DNA of 64,000 nt, taken from positions 1 through 64,000 of the forward strand of contig JAFYMF010000032.1 in the NCBI GenBank assembly GCA_017556745.1, given 5' to 3'. Under the pieces are notes generated by a model. It had not been told where the DNA came from, ran no database searches, and was given only the letters and a program-made list of their open reading frames with translations. Below, piece by piece: positions 7,992 to 16,002 of the stretch (position 1 is the first letter of the stretch; each line of letters begins with the position of its first letter). The stretch comes from Clostridia bacterium (GTDB lineage: Bacteria; Bacillota; Clostridia; Oscillospirales; CAG-272). Both the position numbers and the translations under genes were made by a program.

Positions 7992-8083
7992 CACCCGGAA
8001 AAGAGATTAAAACTCTCCTGACAGGAGAATCTGAAAAATCTCTTGGTCTGATTTTAAGGTGAACAATAAGTAAAATATATAAC

Positions 8084-8112
8084 TTGATTTTCTATGTGAA
8101 TTACATTATAAT
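8084..8112 (+). promoter_or_regulatory. Promoter of PHP gene 2
   Basis: TTGATT (8084-8089), 17-bp spacer, TATAAT (8107-8112), about 55 bases before the start codon. Confidence 0.65.
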
Positions 8113-8166
8113 ATAAACATTAGCTTTGATAATATTCTGCCGAAGTGCGGCAAATTGGAGGGTACT

Positions 8167-8982
8167 ATGCGTTACGTTTTCGATCACGATTTTCATATTC
8201 ATTCTTGTCTTACCGGTGGTAAGGCTAATACTCCCGAGGTTATTTTGGAGTATGCCAAGAAAAACAATCTCAAGACCGTTATCACCACTGACCACTATTG
8301 GGATGACCGTATTCCCACCGACGTAAAGCACGGTCATATCGGCAACGATGTTATTCACAGTCTTCAGCCTTATCCTCAGGAGGACGGTATTCGTATGCTT
8401 ATCGGTGCAGAGGGTGATATTGCTCCCGACGGTACTCTCGGTGTCAACCGCAGAACCTTTGACGATTTTGACTTTATTCTCATTTCCGCAACTCACATGG
8501 GTTCTACCTGGTTTAAGTTTGACGGCACTCCCGAGGAATCTATTCCCGAGAGAGCAAAGGCATACGTTCGCCGCTTTGATGCTATCTTTAATGCGGATAT
8601 CCCTCACCATAAGGCCGGTCTCACCCATCCCGTAGGATCTGTTATGGGACCCAGCGAAGAGCTTTACCGCTACGTGCTTGATGCAATACCCGATGCTGAA
8701 TTCCACCGTCTTTTCAGAACCGCGGCACAGCTGGGTATCGGTGTTGAGATCAATCTTGCATCAATGCGTAACCATACCCTGAAGGAAATGCCTCAGCACA
8801 CTCCCGAGACTCATCCTTCTGTATTCCGTCCTTACTACATAGCAAGAGAAGAAGGCTGTAAGTTCTTCTTTGGATCGGATACTCACTTCCCCGACGAATT
8901 TGCTTTTAAGCCTCAGACGGCGGAAACTGTTATCGACCAGCTTGAGCTTACAGAGTCGGAAAAATTTATTCTGAAGCCGTAA
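8167..8982 (+). CDS. PHP-domain metal-dependent phosphoesterase (2)
   Basis: This 271-residue PHP-fold protein has metal-ligand motifs HDFHIH (D8, H10, H12), ITTDHYWDD, GAEGDI, ATHMGS, HHKAGLTHP, GVEINLAS and GSDTHFPD. TTGGAGGG ends 4 bases before ATG 8167; the in-frame TTG at 8155 lies in the ribosome binding site and is not the start. It is similar in plan to the PHP gene at 5954 (including DHxWDxxRIPTD and EEGCKF) but has a longer middle section. Substrate is unknown. Confidence 0.86.
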   Translation: MRYVFDHDFHIHSCLTGGKANTPEVILEYAKKNNLKTVITTDHYWDDRIPTDVKHGHIGNDVIHSLQPYPQEDGIRMLIGAEGDIAPDGTLGVNRRTFDDFDFILISATHMGSTWFKFDGTPEESIPERAKAYVRRFDAIFNADIPHHKAGLTHPVGSVMGPSEELYRYVLDAIPDAEFHRLFRTAAQLGIGVEINLASMRNHTLKEMPQHTPETHPSVFRPYYIAREEGCKFFFGSDTHFPDEFAFKPQTAETVIDQLELTESEKFILKP

Positions 8983-9034
8983 GATATTGACGTTGTCTGT
9001 TAAGCACCGAGTGAAAAGTGTTTGATGATAATAT

Positions 9035-9063
9035 AAAAAAGGTGATCAGTGATCACCTTTTTT
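9035..9063. terminator. Bidirectional terminator
   Basis: AAAAAAGGTGATC pairs perfectly with GATCACCTTTTTT across a 3-base loop, giving A/T runs on both sides. It ends the PHP transcript. Confidence 0.9.
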
Positions 9064-9100
9064 ATATAGAGAAGCGACTGACTTTTTTAGATAAAATACA

Positions 9101-9129
9101 TTGATTTATACTAAAATATGTAATATAAT
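9101..9129 (+). promoter_or_regulatory. Promoter of the DMT transporter operon
   Basis: TTGATT (9101-9106), 17-bp spacer, TATAAT (9124-9129). The predicted start of transcription is about 23 bases before the ATG. Confidence 0.65.
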
Positions 9130-9158
9130 TGTTTTGTAAAATAATAATGGAGTTAATA

Positions 9159-10082
9159 ATGTACTACGCACTTATTGTTTTATCGGTTATAATGTTCGGC
9201 GGGTGCTTCGCCCTTAACGATCAGTATAGGCAGGAGAGAGGAAGCGGTATTAAAATTTCTCTTCAGCTCTCGTTGATAACTGCACTGTCGGGGTTAATAG
9301 TTCTTTGGATCATTAACGGTTTTGCGATTCAATTTACCCCCTTTACTCTTTTAATCAGCCTTATCGCAACAGTAAACTCACTTCTCAGCTATTTTTGTGC
9401 CCTTAAAGCTTTGGGAATCAGTAACTTGTCTGTTTATTCGCTGTTTTCCATGCTTGGCGGAATGCTGTTGCCGTTCTTCCAGGGAATATTTTTCTATGGA
9501 GAAAAGTTTACCTTTGCAAAGATCGTTTGCCTTGCTCTGATATGCGGGGCACTTCTGCTCACCCTTAAAAAACAGGGTGGGGGTAAAGGAAAGGGCATGA
9601 TCTATTATATAGCAATCTTTACTTTTAACGGTATGTCCGGCGTTTTGTCGAAGCTGTTTGCCTCAGCTCCGACAGAGTGGAAGACTATGCCATCCGGAGA
9701 AGTGGTGTCTTCCGCAGGATATTCGGTACTTACCGCTATGTGTACAGTTATTCTTTCTGCAGCTATTCTTCTCCTGTTCTTCAGAAAGAAAGGAGATGTT
9801 CTTCCTCATACCCCGAAGAGTATTATAGTAGGATCTCTCAGCGGATCTGTAAATAAGGTTGCTAACTGGATACTTGTCTTTTCTCTTGCCCAGGGTATTG
9901 ATTCTTCTGTGCAGTATCCTATGGTTACCGGCGGAACGATGATAGTTTCTACTGTGATCAGCCTGTTCAGTAAAAACAAGCCGGAGAAACGGCAGCTTGT
10001 GTCCATTGCTCTTGCCTTCTTGGGAATGCTTGCTTTGTTTGTGCTTCCGATATTGTTTCCGGAATTTAACGAATTTTATTGA
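9159..10082 (+). CDS. DMT/EamA-superfamily transporter
   Basis: This 307-residue integral membrane protein has about ten hydrophobic segments in two similar halves, the usual plan of the drug/metabolite transporter superfamily. The ATG at 9159 follows ATGGAG; the earlier in-frame ATG at 9129 overlaps the -10 box. The next gene, a Gfo/Idh/MocA protein, starts 12 bases after its stop, so both are probably one operon and the transported substrate may be a sugar or polyol derivative handled by that protein. The substrate cannot be read from the sequence. Confidence 0.82.
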   Translation: MYYALIVLSVIMFGGCFALNDQYRQERGSGIKISLQLSLITALSGLIVLWIINGFAIQFTPFTLLISLIATVNSLLSYFCALKALGISNLSVYSLFSMLGGMLLPFFQGIFFYGEKFTFAKIVCLALICGALLLTLKKQGGGKGKGMIYYIAIFTFNGMSGVLSKLFASAPTEWKTMPSGEVVSSAGYSVLTAMCTVILSAAILLLFFRKKGDVLPHTPKSIIVGSLSGSVNKVANWILVFSLAQGIDSSVQYPMVTGGTMIVSTVISLFSKNKPEKRQLVSIALAFLGMLALFVLPILFPEFNEFY

Positions 10083-10093
10083 GAGGTGAAAAT

Positions 10094-11347
10094 ATGAAAA
10101 GGTATAAGATAGGTGTCTTTGGTGCGGGACGCGGTGCGGATATAGCCAGAAACTTTATGATGCTTGACTGTGATATAGTTGCAGTATGTGAGGTGAACGC
10201 CGAGCACGCTGCCGGTGCCGCAAAGTGGCTCAGCGGCGATACATGTGAGACAAAAGCATATTCTGACTTTGACGAGTTTATAAAGGAGGATATGGATGCG
10301 GTCATTATCGCAAACTTCTTCCACGAACACGCTCCCTATGCCATTAAGTGCTTTGAACGGGGTATACACGTATTCTCCGAGTGTATCAGTAACGGAACTA
10401 TGGCTGAGGGTGTTGAGCTTATCCGCGCTTTTGAGAAGAGTAATTCTGTTTATATGATAGCTGAGAACTATCCGCAGATGCTTTTCAACCGTGAGATCAA
10501 AAGGATATGTGATACCGGTACTCTCGGTAAGATCCTATATGCAGAAGGAGAGTATAATCATCCGGGAAACCGCAGGAATGCAAATTATGCTATGAATGCT
10601 GAGGCCCGTGCTAAGCATTGGCGTAACTATACTCCTCGTTCGTATTATATAACTCACTCTATAGGTCCTATCATGTGGGCAACCGGTGCTACTCCCAAGA
10701 GGGTAGTGTCCTTTGCTTCATACGCACCGTTTATGGAGGACGTACCAAGCGCCAACTTCAACGGTGATGAGGTGTCTATCGTAACCACTCTTAATGACGA
10801 TGGTTCGATCTTCCGTGTGACCGGATGTGCGAAGTTTGGCGGACACCATAATTCATACCGAGTTTGCGGTACCAAGGGTCAGATAGAGAATCTCCGCGGT
10901 ATGGGAGAACAGGTAATGCTCAGATACAACGAGTGGGATATTCCCGAGGGAATGCAGGAGATAAATCTTTATACTCCCGCTTGGAACGATCCCGATGAGG
11001 AAATAATAAAGTCCAGCGGTCACGGCGGCGGAGATTATCTTACCGCACGTTATTTCCTTGACTGTATCCGCGAGGGTCATCAGCCTGAGCATCCATTTGA
11101 TATTCACTCAGCAGTAAATATGTCTTCTGTTGCAATTCTTGCTCACCGTTCCATGCTTGACGGAGGAATGCCATACGATATTCCCGACTTTCATCTTGAA
11201 GAAGAACGCGCAAAATGGGAGAATGACCGACTTACTCCATTCTATGGCTCGGACGGTTCCGCGCCTACACTGCCTTGTTGTTCTCATACCGATCACAAGC
11301 CCACTGAAAAACAGCTTGATTTGTACTTTAATGGATTAAAAAAATAA
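10094..11347 (+). CDS. Gfo/Idh/MocA-family protein, GH109-like (paralogue 1)
   Basis: This 417-residue protein has an N-terminal Rossmann fold (GVFGAGRGADIARNF, residues about 6-20) and a C-terminal alpha/beta domain. The family's usual catalytic EKP is replaced by SECI (HVFSECISNGTMAEG), and a C-terminal GHGGGD motif resembles the HGG-D motif of GH109 NAD-dependent glycosidases. It may therefore be a glycosidase-like or atypical dehydrogenase working on a sugar; this is inference. Start at ATG 10094 behind GAGAGGTG, in the same operon as the transporter. It is paralogous to the gene at 14593-15858, with long identical stretches such as RVCGTKGQIENLRGMGEQV. Confidence 0.85.
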   Translation: MKRYKIGVFGAGRGADIARNFMMLDCDIVAVCEVNAEHAAGAAKWLSGDTCETKAYSDFDEFIKEDMDAVIIANFFHEHAPYAIKCFERGIHVFSECISNGTMAEGVELIRAFEKSNSVYMIAENYPQMLFNREIKRICDTGTLGKILYAEGEYNHPGNRRNANYAMNAEARAKHWRNYTPRSYYITHSIGPIMWATGATPKRVVSFASYAPFMEDVPSANFNGDEVSIVTTLNDDGSIFRVTGCAKFGGHHNSYRVCGTKGQIENLRGMGEQVMLRYNEWDIPEGMQEINLYTPAWNDPDEEIIKSSGHGGGDYLTARYFLDCIREGHQPEHPFDIHSAVNMSSVAILAHRSMLDGGMPYDIPDFHLEEERAKWENDRLTPFYGSDGSAPTLPCCSHTDHKPTEKQLDLYFNGLKK

Positions 11348-11371
11348 CATAAACAGGGAAAAAGCACTGCC

Positions 11372-11410
11372 AAGGGAGACAGTTCGTAAAGAAGTGTTCT
11401 CCCTTTTTAT
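11372..11410 (+). terminator. Terminator after paralogue 1
   Basis: AAGGGAGA (11372-11379) pairs with TCTCCCTT (11398-11405), followed by TTTAT. Confidence 0.7.
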
Positions 11411-11470
11411 TGTCCAAATAGAAAACGAAGTTAAAATACCTTCGTTTCTCTTTTACAATTTTTAACAACC

Positions 11471-11555
11471 CCTGGACTTTTGCTCAATAATATGATATAA
11501 TATTTCCGACAATTTTGTGGAGCTCCTGGACTTTTGGCTCTCCATATGTTATAAT
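11471..11555 (+). promoter_or_regulatory. Duplicated tandem promoters of the methyltransferase, each with a CCTGG site
   Basis: Promoter 1 has TGGACT (11473-11478), 17 bp, TATAAT (11496-11501). Promoter 2 has TGGACT (11527-11532), 17 bp, TATAAT (11550-11555). The two units are diverged copies 54 bases apart sharing CCTGGACTTTTG. In both, CCTGG (11471-11475, 11525-11529) overlaps the -35 box. If the methyltransferase recognises CCWGG, methylation of its own -35 boxes would give feedback control. Confidence 0.7.
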
Positions 11556-11587
11556 AAATAAAAACAAAACACGAGAGAGGTATTCAA

Positions 11588-12904
11588 ATGCCATATGCAA
11601 TAGATTTGTTTTGTGGTGCTGGTGGTTGTTCCGAGGGGTTAATTCAGGCAGGGTTCCACATTTTGTTCAGTTCCGATATTAGTGACATGGTAGAGGTCAC
11701 TTATCGCAACAGACACGAGCAACTCGGTCTTATTCAAGGCGAGAATACTTGGTTTGAACGCGCAGATATTCGAAATCTTACGGGCGAAGAAATCAAAAAA
11801 CACATTTCCCGATTGTCTATGTTTGAGGGAAAAGATATTCCCGAAATTGATTTAATGATCGGTGGTCCCAGTTGCCAAGGGTTCTCCCGTGCAGGACGAC
11901 GCGACAAGTCAGACCCACGAAATATGCTTTTTGGAGAATATGTAAGAGTAATTAGCGAAGTTCGTCCCCGATACATCGTCCTTGAAAATGTTGAGGGTTT
12001 TGTTGATATGCAGTTTATGGGGTATAAAGGCATTACCGGCATTGAGTACCCCGACGGTAGTGTAACCCCATATATTTTAAGAAGCGAGTTGAATGAAATT
12101 GGATATGATACCCTAGAACCTCGTATTTTGAACTCTGCTGACTATGGTGTACCACAAAGACGTAACCGTATTATCTTTATCGGTTATCGCAAGGGGCTCA
12201 CTCCTCCCCAGTACCCCGAACCGACAATTTCACCCGAAAATTATTTAACCTTAAAGGACGCTATTAGCGATTTAATTGTTAGCGATAGTACACGCCAAGG
12301 AATTGCTACTCAACTTACACAATATCAAATTGACAGCATCAACGGACGGACTCCCGATATTCACGGCAATCCTATTAAGGCAACAAAGCAGAATAATGTG
12401 GAATTATCAAAACAAACAGATATCGTAATTGAACGTTTCTCCCTATTCGAGGAGGGCGAGACGGGGGCAAACTTAAAGAAGCGAGTGTTGGAACAAGGCA
12501 TTGATATTTCGGGGAAAAAAGCATTGATTGCAATGTGTTCCGAAAAGTTTGATATGTTCCCAGATGATGTCGTTGAACTTTTCAAAAAAGCAAAGGCAAC
12601 CCTCGAACAAGTCGAGGTTCTGCTGACCAAAAAGAACATTCGACAAAGATGGGCGTCTAATCAGCCATCGGCAACAATCGTTACTATTGCAGACGACTAT
12701 ATAAGCCCTTGGGAACCGAGAACATTTAGTGTAAGAGAAATGGCACGCTGCCAATCTTTTGATGACTCGTTTGAGTTCTTGGGCAAAAGAACAACGGGTG
12801 GACTTCGCCGTCGTGTTGAAGTTCCGCAATACACACAGGTGGGAAACGCCGTCCCTCCGTTACTGGCAAAAGCAGTAGCATTGGAAATTAAAAAGGTATT
12901 ATAA
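11588..12904 (+). CDS. DNA (cytosine-5-)-methyltransferase of a type II R-M system
   Basis: This 438-residue methyltransferase transfers a methyl group from S-adenosylmethionine to cytosine C5. The motifs are in canonical order: I (DLFCGAGGCSEGLIQAGF), IV (GGPSCQGFS with the catalytic Cys), VI (LENVEG), VIII (PQRRNRIIFIG), IX (RQRWASNQPSATI) and X (VGNAVPPLLAKAV). The variable target recognition region lies between VIII and IX (about residues 200-350). Start ATG 11588 follows GAGAGAGG. The partner endonuclease is convergent at 12991-14196. Its lower-GC sequence and position between two paralogous genes suggest horizontal arrival. Confidence 0.95.
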   Translation: MPYAIDLFCGAGGCSEGLIQAGFHILFSSDISDMVEVTYRNRHEQLGLIQGENTWFERADIRNLTGEEIKKHISRLSMFEGKDIPEIDLMIGGPSCQGFSRAGRRDKSDPRNMLFGEYVRVISEVRPRYIVLENVEGFVDMQFMGYKGITGIEYPDGSVTPYILRSELNEIGYDTLEPRILNSADYGVPQRRNRIIFIGYRKGLTPPQYPEPTISPENYLTLKDAISDLIVSDSTRQGIATQLTQYQIDSINGRTPDIHGNPIKATKQNNVELSKQTDIVIERFSLFEEGETGANLKKRVLEQGIDISGKKALIAMCSEKFDMFPDDVVELFKKAKATLEQVEVLLTKKNIRQRWASNQPSATIVTIADDYISPWEPRTFSVREMARCQSFDDSFEFLGKRTTGGLRRRVEVPQYTQVGNAVPPLLAKAVALEIKKVL

Positions 12905-12913
12905 ACAAGTGCA

Positions 12914-12945
12914 GAAATATTATCGTTCGATCACGATAATATTTC
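12914..12945 (+). other. Hairpin after the methyltransferase gene
   Basis: GAAATATTATCGT pairs perfectly with ACGATAATATTTC (13 bp, 6-base loop). No T run follows; probably an RNA 3'-end structure. Confidence 0.45.
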
Positions 12946-12965
12946 CGCAGCTCATAAAAGATGAT

Positions 12966-12991
12966 GCACCTTGCAAACGCAAGGTGCTTTC
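12966..12991. terminator. Terminator between convergent R-M genes
   Basis: GCACCTTGC (12966-12974) pairs with GCAAGGTGC (12979-12987) followed by TTTCT. It lies directly before the endonuclease stop codon on the other strand. Confidence 0.7.
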
Positions 12992-14196
12992 TATTTGGTC
13001 AAATCATATTCAACGGGGTCTCCGAGGAGCAACGGCAAATCTTCAGGTTTCATCTTAAACAAAATACCGTGGTCTCTCCACTTACCGTCGGGTTTGTAGT
13101 GTGCTGCCAGGTCGACAGTTATTTTATCTACTTCCAACAGAGGCGCAAGTAAAGAGGCGTTGGGGGTTTTAGTATGCAAAATCTTGTCGTATCTAAAAAA
13201 CTCAATGCCATTTCTGTTTTCTGAAACCGCTTTAACCCAAAATGTTTCATGATGTTTTATGAGGAGGGCTTCCCGTAAGTTGCTTAACAACCATGCTGAC
13301 ACATAACGTCTAACTCGTTCTTCTTGGTGGAGCATTTTTAACCTATCGTTATTGCTGTCAACCTCCAAAACAAGGTCATAGGCATTAGGACGTGAAACCC
13401 TAAATGTTTCGTACAGTTGCAATCTGGCGACCGTATCGCCACGAGGAATTTGTACCTTGCCGTATGCATCAACGATTTGTCGGTATGTTAAACCCTCATC
13501 AGGAACTCTTGTAAAGAGCGTAGACCGTGTTGTCTGTCTTGCAGAACCATTACGAGTCAGACGAGTAGTTTTTAATTCAATCCCCTTATAATCAGGCGAC
13601 TTTGAATTGTTACGGTCAATTCCCAATGCATGTTCCAATGTATCACCAACACCAGGGTCACCAGGCGTGATAGAGGGGATGAAACCTTGATTATGTATAA
13701 TCTGTATCTTGTTAAGGAGTTCTTGGGCAATCAAATTATCCTTGTGAACTGCCTCCAACAAAATGTTATATACAAATCCTCTGCTTTTTAGAGAAGCAGA
13801 TATTGCTTCGTCCGAGAGGTTGATTACATAAATCTTATGTTCAATGACAATGAGTGCCAACAGATTACACGGATTGCAATAATGGGTGAGTTTGCTGAAC
13901 CATATTCTTGGGTCGCCTTTTTTGGTCATAGGACGATACACAGAAGCAACCGTTTCTCGCAACCCGTCAGGGTACACAAAGAAACTCTCAATCATTACTT
14001 TTGCTTCCGGACCTTGTCGCTGATACTCATAATCGTGAACATTCTCATTTTTCAGTAATTCACGAACGGAACCCGTAGCGTCCATTATGGACTTACCATA
14101 ACCCGTTGGAGTTGGAACTAAAAATGCAACGGAGACACCCGTTTGAGCAAAGATAGGAAAAAATTGCTCTATATTAGTATCGGACATTGCTAACAT
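12991..14196 (-). CDS. MvaI/BcnI-like type II restriction endonuclease
   Basis: This 401-residue protein carries a PD-(D/E)XK nuclease motif, PDYKGIELK, with the spacing D-x4-E-L-K of MvaI (known there as D50, E55, K57), preceded by GVGDTLEHALGIDRNNS, which resembles the family's GxTLE-LG-NN signature. RDHGILFKM near the C-terminus is also family-like. The N-terminal about 170 residues are an extra domain of unknown role, possibly DNA or effector binding. The ATG at 14196 follows GGGAG by 8 bases; GTG 14205 abuts the ribosome binding site and is unlikely. MvaI and BcnI cut CCWGG and CCSGG; the specificity here is inferred only. Confidence 0.78.
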   Translation of the reverse strand: MLAMSDTNIEQFFPIFAQTGVSVAFLVPTPTGYGKSIMDATGSVRELLKNENVHDYEYQRQGPEAKVMIESFFVYPDGLRETVASVYRPMTKKGDPRIWFSKLTHYCNPCNLLALIVIEHKIYVINLSDEAISASLKSRGFVYNILLEAVHKDNLIAQELLNKIQIIHNQGFIPSITPGDPGVGDTLEHALGIDRNNSKSPDYKGIELKTTRLTRNGSARQTTRSTLFTRVPDEGLTYRQIVDAYGKVQIPRGDTVARLQLYETFRVSRPNAYDLVLEVDSNNDRLKMLHQEERVRRYVSAWLLSNLREALLIKHHETFWVKAVSENRNGIEFFRYDKILHTKTPNASLLAPLLEVDKITVDLAAHYKPDGKWRDHGILFKMKPEDLPLLLGDPVEYDLTK

Positions 14197-14279
14197 CGTT
14201 CTCACTCCCTTTCGTTTTATATATTATACCAGATCTCGTCCTAATTTTCTATAGAGTTCACAAAAAAGCAAAAATAAAT

Positions 14280-14452
14280 ATGACACTTTGCATATTGAAT
14301 GTGAAAGTGTCATAGTGGGTTATACACTTTGAAAAGGTGTGTAACAATAAAAACGGCATAGCCAATAGCTATACCGCTTAACGAAATCAATAATTCAGTT
14401 TGAATATAAGAGCTACCCCTTGTGGCACCTTCCTTACGGAGGGTGCCACAAG
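14280..14452. other. Row of four stem-loops in a 396-base gene-free gap
   Basis: Successive hairpins are at 14280-14313 (ATGACACTTT/AAAGTGTCAT), 14319-14345 (GTTATACACT/GGTGTGTAAC), about 14353-14376 (GGCATAGC/GCTATACC with one G-T) and 14419-14452 (CTTGTGGCACC/GGTGCCACAAG). The last is followed after a few bases by TTTTTTT. No open frame of note lies in 14197-14592. Possible transcript ends, a small RNA, or the boundary of the acquired R-M block. Confidence 0.5.
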
Positions 14453-14505
14453 CAGTGCTTTTTTTACAAAAAGAACTATTACAAGGAAAATAATTAATAT
14501 TATTA

Positions 14506-14534
14506 TTGAAATAACCGGCTATTTATTATATAAT
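14506..14534 (+). promoter_or_regulatory. Promoter of Gfo/Idh/MocA paralogue 2
   Basis: TTGAAA (14506-14511), 17-bp spacer, TATAAT (14529-14534). Confidence 0.65.
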
Positions 14535-14592
14535 TATATGGTAGATAAATTAAAAACATATTTTATTTTTAGTATAAAGAGGAGATATGATC

Positions 14593-15858
14593 GTGAAACG
14601 ACTTAAGATAGGTGTTTTCGGAACCGGCAGAGGCGGTGATCTTGCAAGAAACTTTATGATGCTCGGATGTGATATTGTTGCGGTATGCGAACTTAACCCC
14701 AATTACAGATCCGGATCCGCAAAGTGGCTCAGTAACGGCAATATAGTAAAAGAATTTGATAATTTTGACGAGTTTATAAAAGAAGATATGGATGCGGTTA
14801 TCATCGCAAACTTCTTCCACGAGCACGCGCCCTATGCAATAAAGTGCTTTGAGCGCGGTATACATGTATTCTCCGAGTGTATCAGTAACGGTACCATGGC
14901 TGAGGGTGTTGAACTCATCCGTGCTTTTGAGAAGAGTAATTCTATTTACATGCTTGCCGAGAACTATCCCGGTATGCTCTTTAACCGTGAGATAAAGAGA
15001 ATCTGTGACGGCGGCACTCTCGGAAAGATCATGTATGCAGAGGGTGAATATAATCATCCCTTTAATCCCGCAGAGGGACATTATGAGATGAATAACGTTG
15101 CCAAGGCAAAACACTGGCGTAACTATTATCCCAGCTCATATTACGTTACTCATTCTATCGGTCCTGTTATGTATGCTACCGGCGCTACTCCTAAAAAGGT
15201 AGTTTCATTTGCCGCTTTCGCACCTACTGAGGGTGACGTTCCCTGTGCATCCTTTACCGGTGACGGTGTATCGATAATTACTACTCTCAATGACGATAAC
15301 TCCGTTTTCCGTGTGACCGGATGTGCGAAGTTTGGCGGTCACCATAACTCTTACCGTGTTTGCGGTACAAAGGGTCAGATCGAGAATCTCCGCGGTATGG
15401 GTGAGCAGGTAATGCTCAGATACAACGAGTGGGATATTCCCGAGGGCAGAGAAGAGATCAACCTTTACACTCCCGAATGGAACGACAAGGATGAGGAGCT
15501 TATAAAAGAGAGTGGTCACGGCGGTGGCGATTTCGTTACCGTAAGACACTTTATTAACTGCATCCGCGAGGGACGTCAGCCCGATCATCCCTTTGATATT
15601 CATTCCGCAGTGACAATGGCATCCGTTGCTATTCTCGCTCACCGTTCTATGCTTGACGGCGGTATATCTTACGACATTCCCGATTTTCATCTTGAAGAGG
15701 ACAGAGCTAAATGGGAAAATGACCGTCTCACCCCCTTCTACGGTTCCGATGGTTCCGAACCCACCCTGCCTTCCTGCTCTCACACCGATTTCAAGCCTAC
15801 CGAAAAGCAGCTTGAGCTCTATAACACCGGCGTTGAGAAGCACGTTTTTAAGGTGTAA
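14593..15858 (+). CDS. Gfo/Idh/MocA-family protein, GH109-like (paralogue 2)
   Basis: This 421-residue protein has a Rossmann motif (GVFGTGRGGDLARNF), the same SECI replacement of EKP, and the same GHGGGD motif as the gene at 10094. It is very similar along its whole length, so the pair arose by duplication, with the R-M block later inserted or carried between them. GTG 14593 lies 8 bases after GGAG and matches the paralogue's start (KRLKIG versus KRYKIG); ATG 14587 is also in frame but only 2 bases from GGAG. The substrate is unknown; a sugar-modifying NAD-dependent role is inferred. Confidence 0.85.
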   Translation: MKRLKIGVFGTGRGGDLARNFMMLGCDIVAVCELNPNYRSGSAKWLSNGNIVKEFDNFDEFIKEDMDAVIIANFFHEHAPYAIKCFERGIHVFSECISNGTMAEGVELIRAFEKSNSIYMLAENYPGMLFNREIKRICDGGTLGKIMYAEGEYNHPFNPAEGHYEMNNVAKAKHWRNYYPSSYYVTHSIGPVMYATGATPKKVVSFAAFAPTEGDVPCASFTGDGVSIITTLNDDNSVFRVTGCAKFGGHHNSYRVCGTKGQIENLRGMGEQVMLRYNEWDIPEGREEINLYTPEWNDKDEELIKESGHGGGDFVTVRHFINCIREGRQPDHPFDIHSAVTMASVAILAHRSMLDGGISYDIPDFHLEEDRAKWENDRLTPFYGSDGSEPTLPSCSHTDFKPTEKQLELYNTGVEKHVFKV

Positions 15859-15866
15859 AAACAGAT

Positions 15867-15907
15867 AAAAAATCCGTATCGAAGATTTCTTCGATGCGGA
15901 TTTTTTT
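15867..15907 (+). terminator. Terminator after paralogue 2
   Basis: AAAAATCCGTATCGAAG pairs with CTTCGATGCGGATTTTT (one G-T), ending in TTTTTTT. Confidence 0.88.
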
Positions 15908-15945
15908 GTTTAACGCCTCCTAAATGTCGAAGGACTGAGAACCTA

Positions 15946-15975
15946 TTGAATAAACACCGCAAAAAGATATACAAT
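15946..15975 (+). promoter_or_regulatory. Promoter of the tyrosine recombinase gene
   Basis: TTGAAT (15946-15951), 18-bp spacer, TACAAT (15970-15975); AAAGGAGG follows at 15987-15994. Confidence 0.55.
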
Positions 15976-16002
15976 AAGGATTAAAAAAAGGAGGCATATA
16001 CA

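Noticed and set aside
5954..8982. PHP proteins considered as histidinol phosphatases (HisK)
   Set aside because: No histidine biosynthesis genes are nearby and two diverged copies with XRE neighbours argue against a simple biosynthetic role; only the fold is supported.
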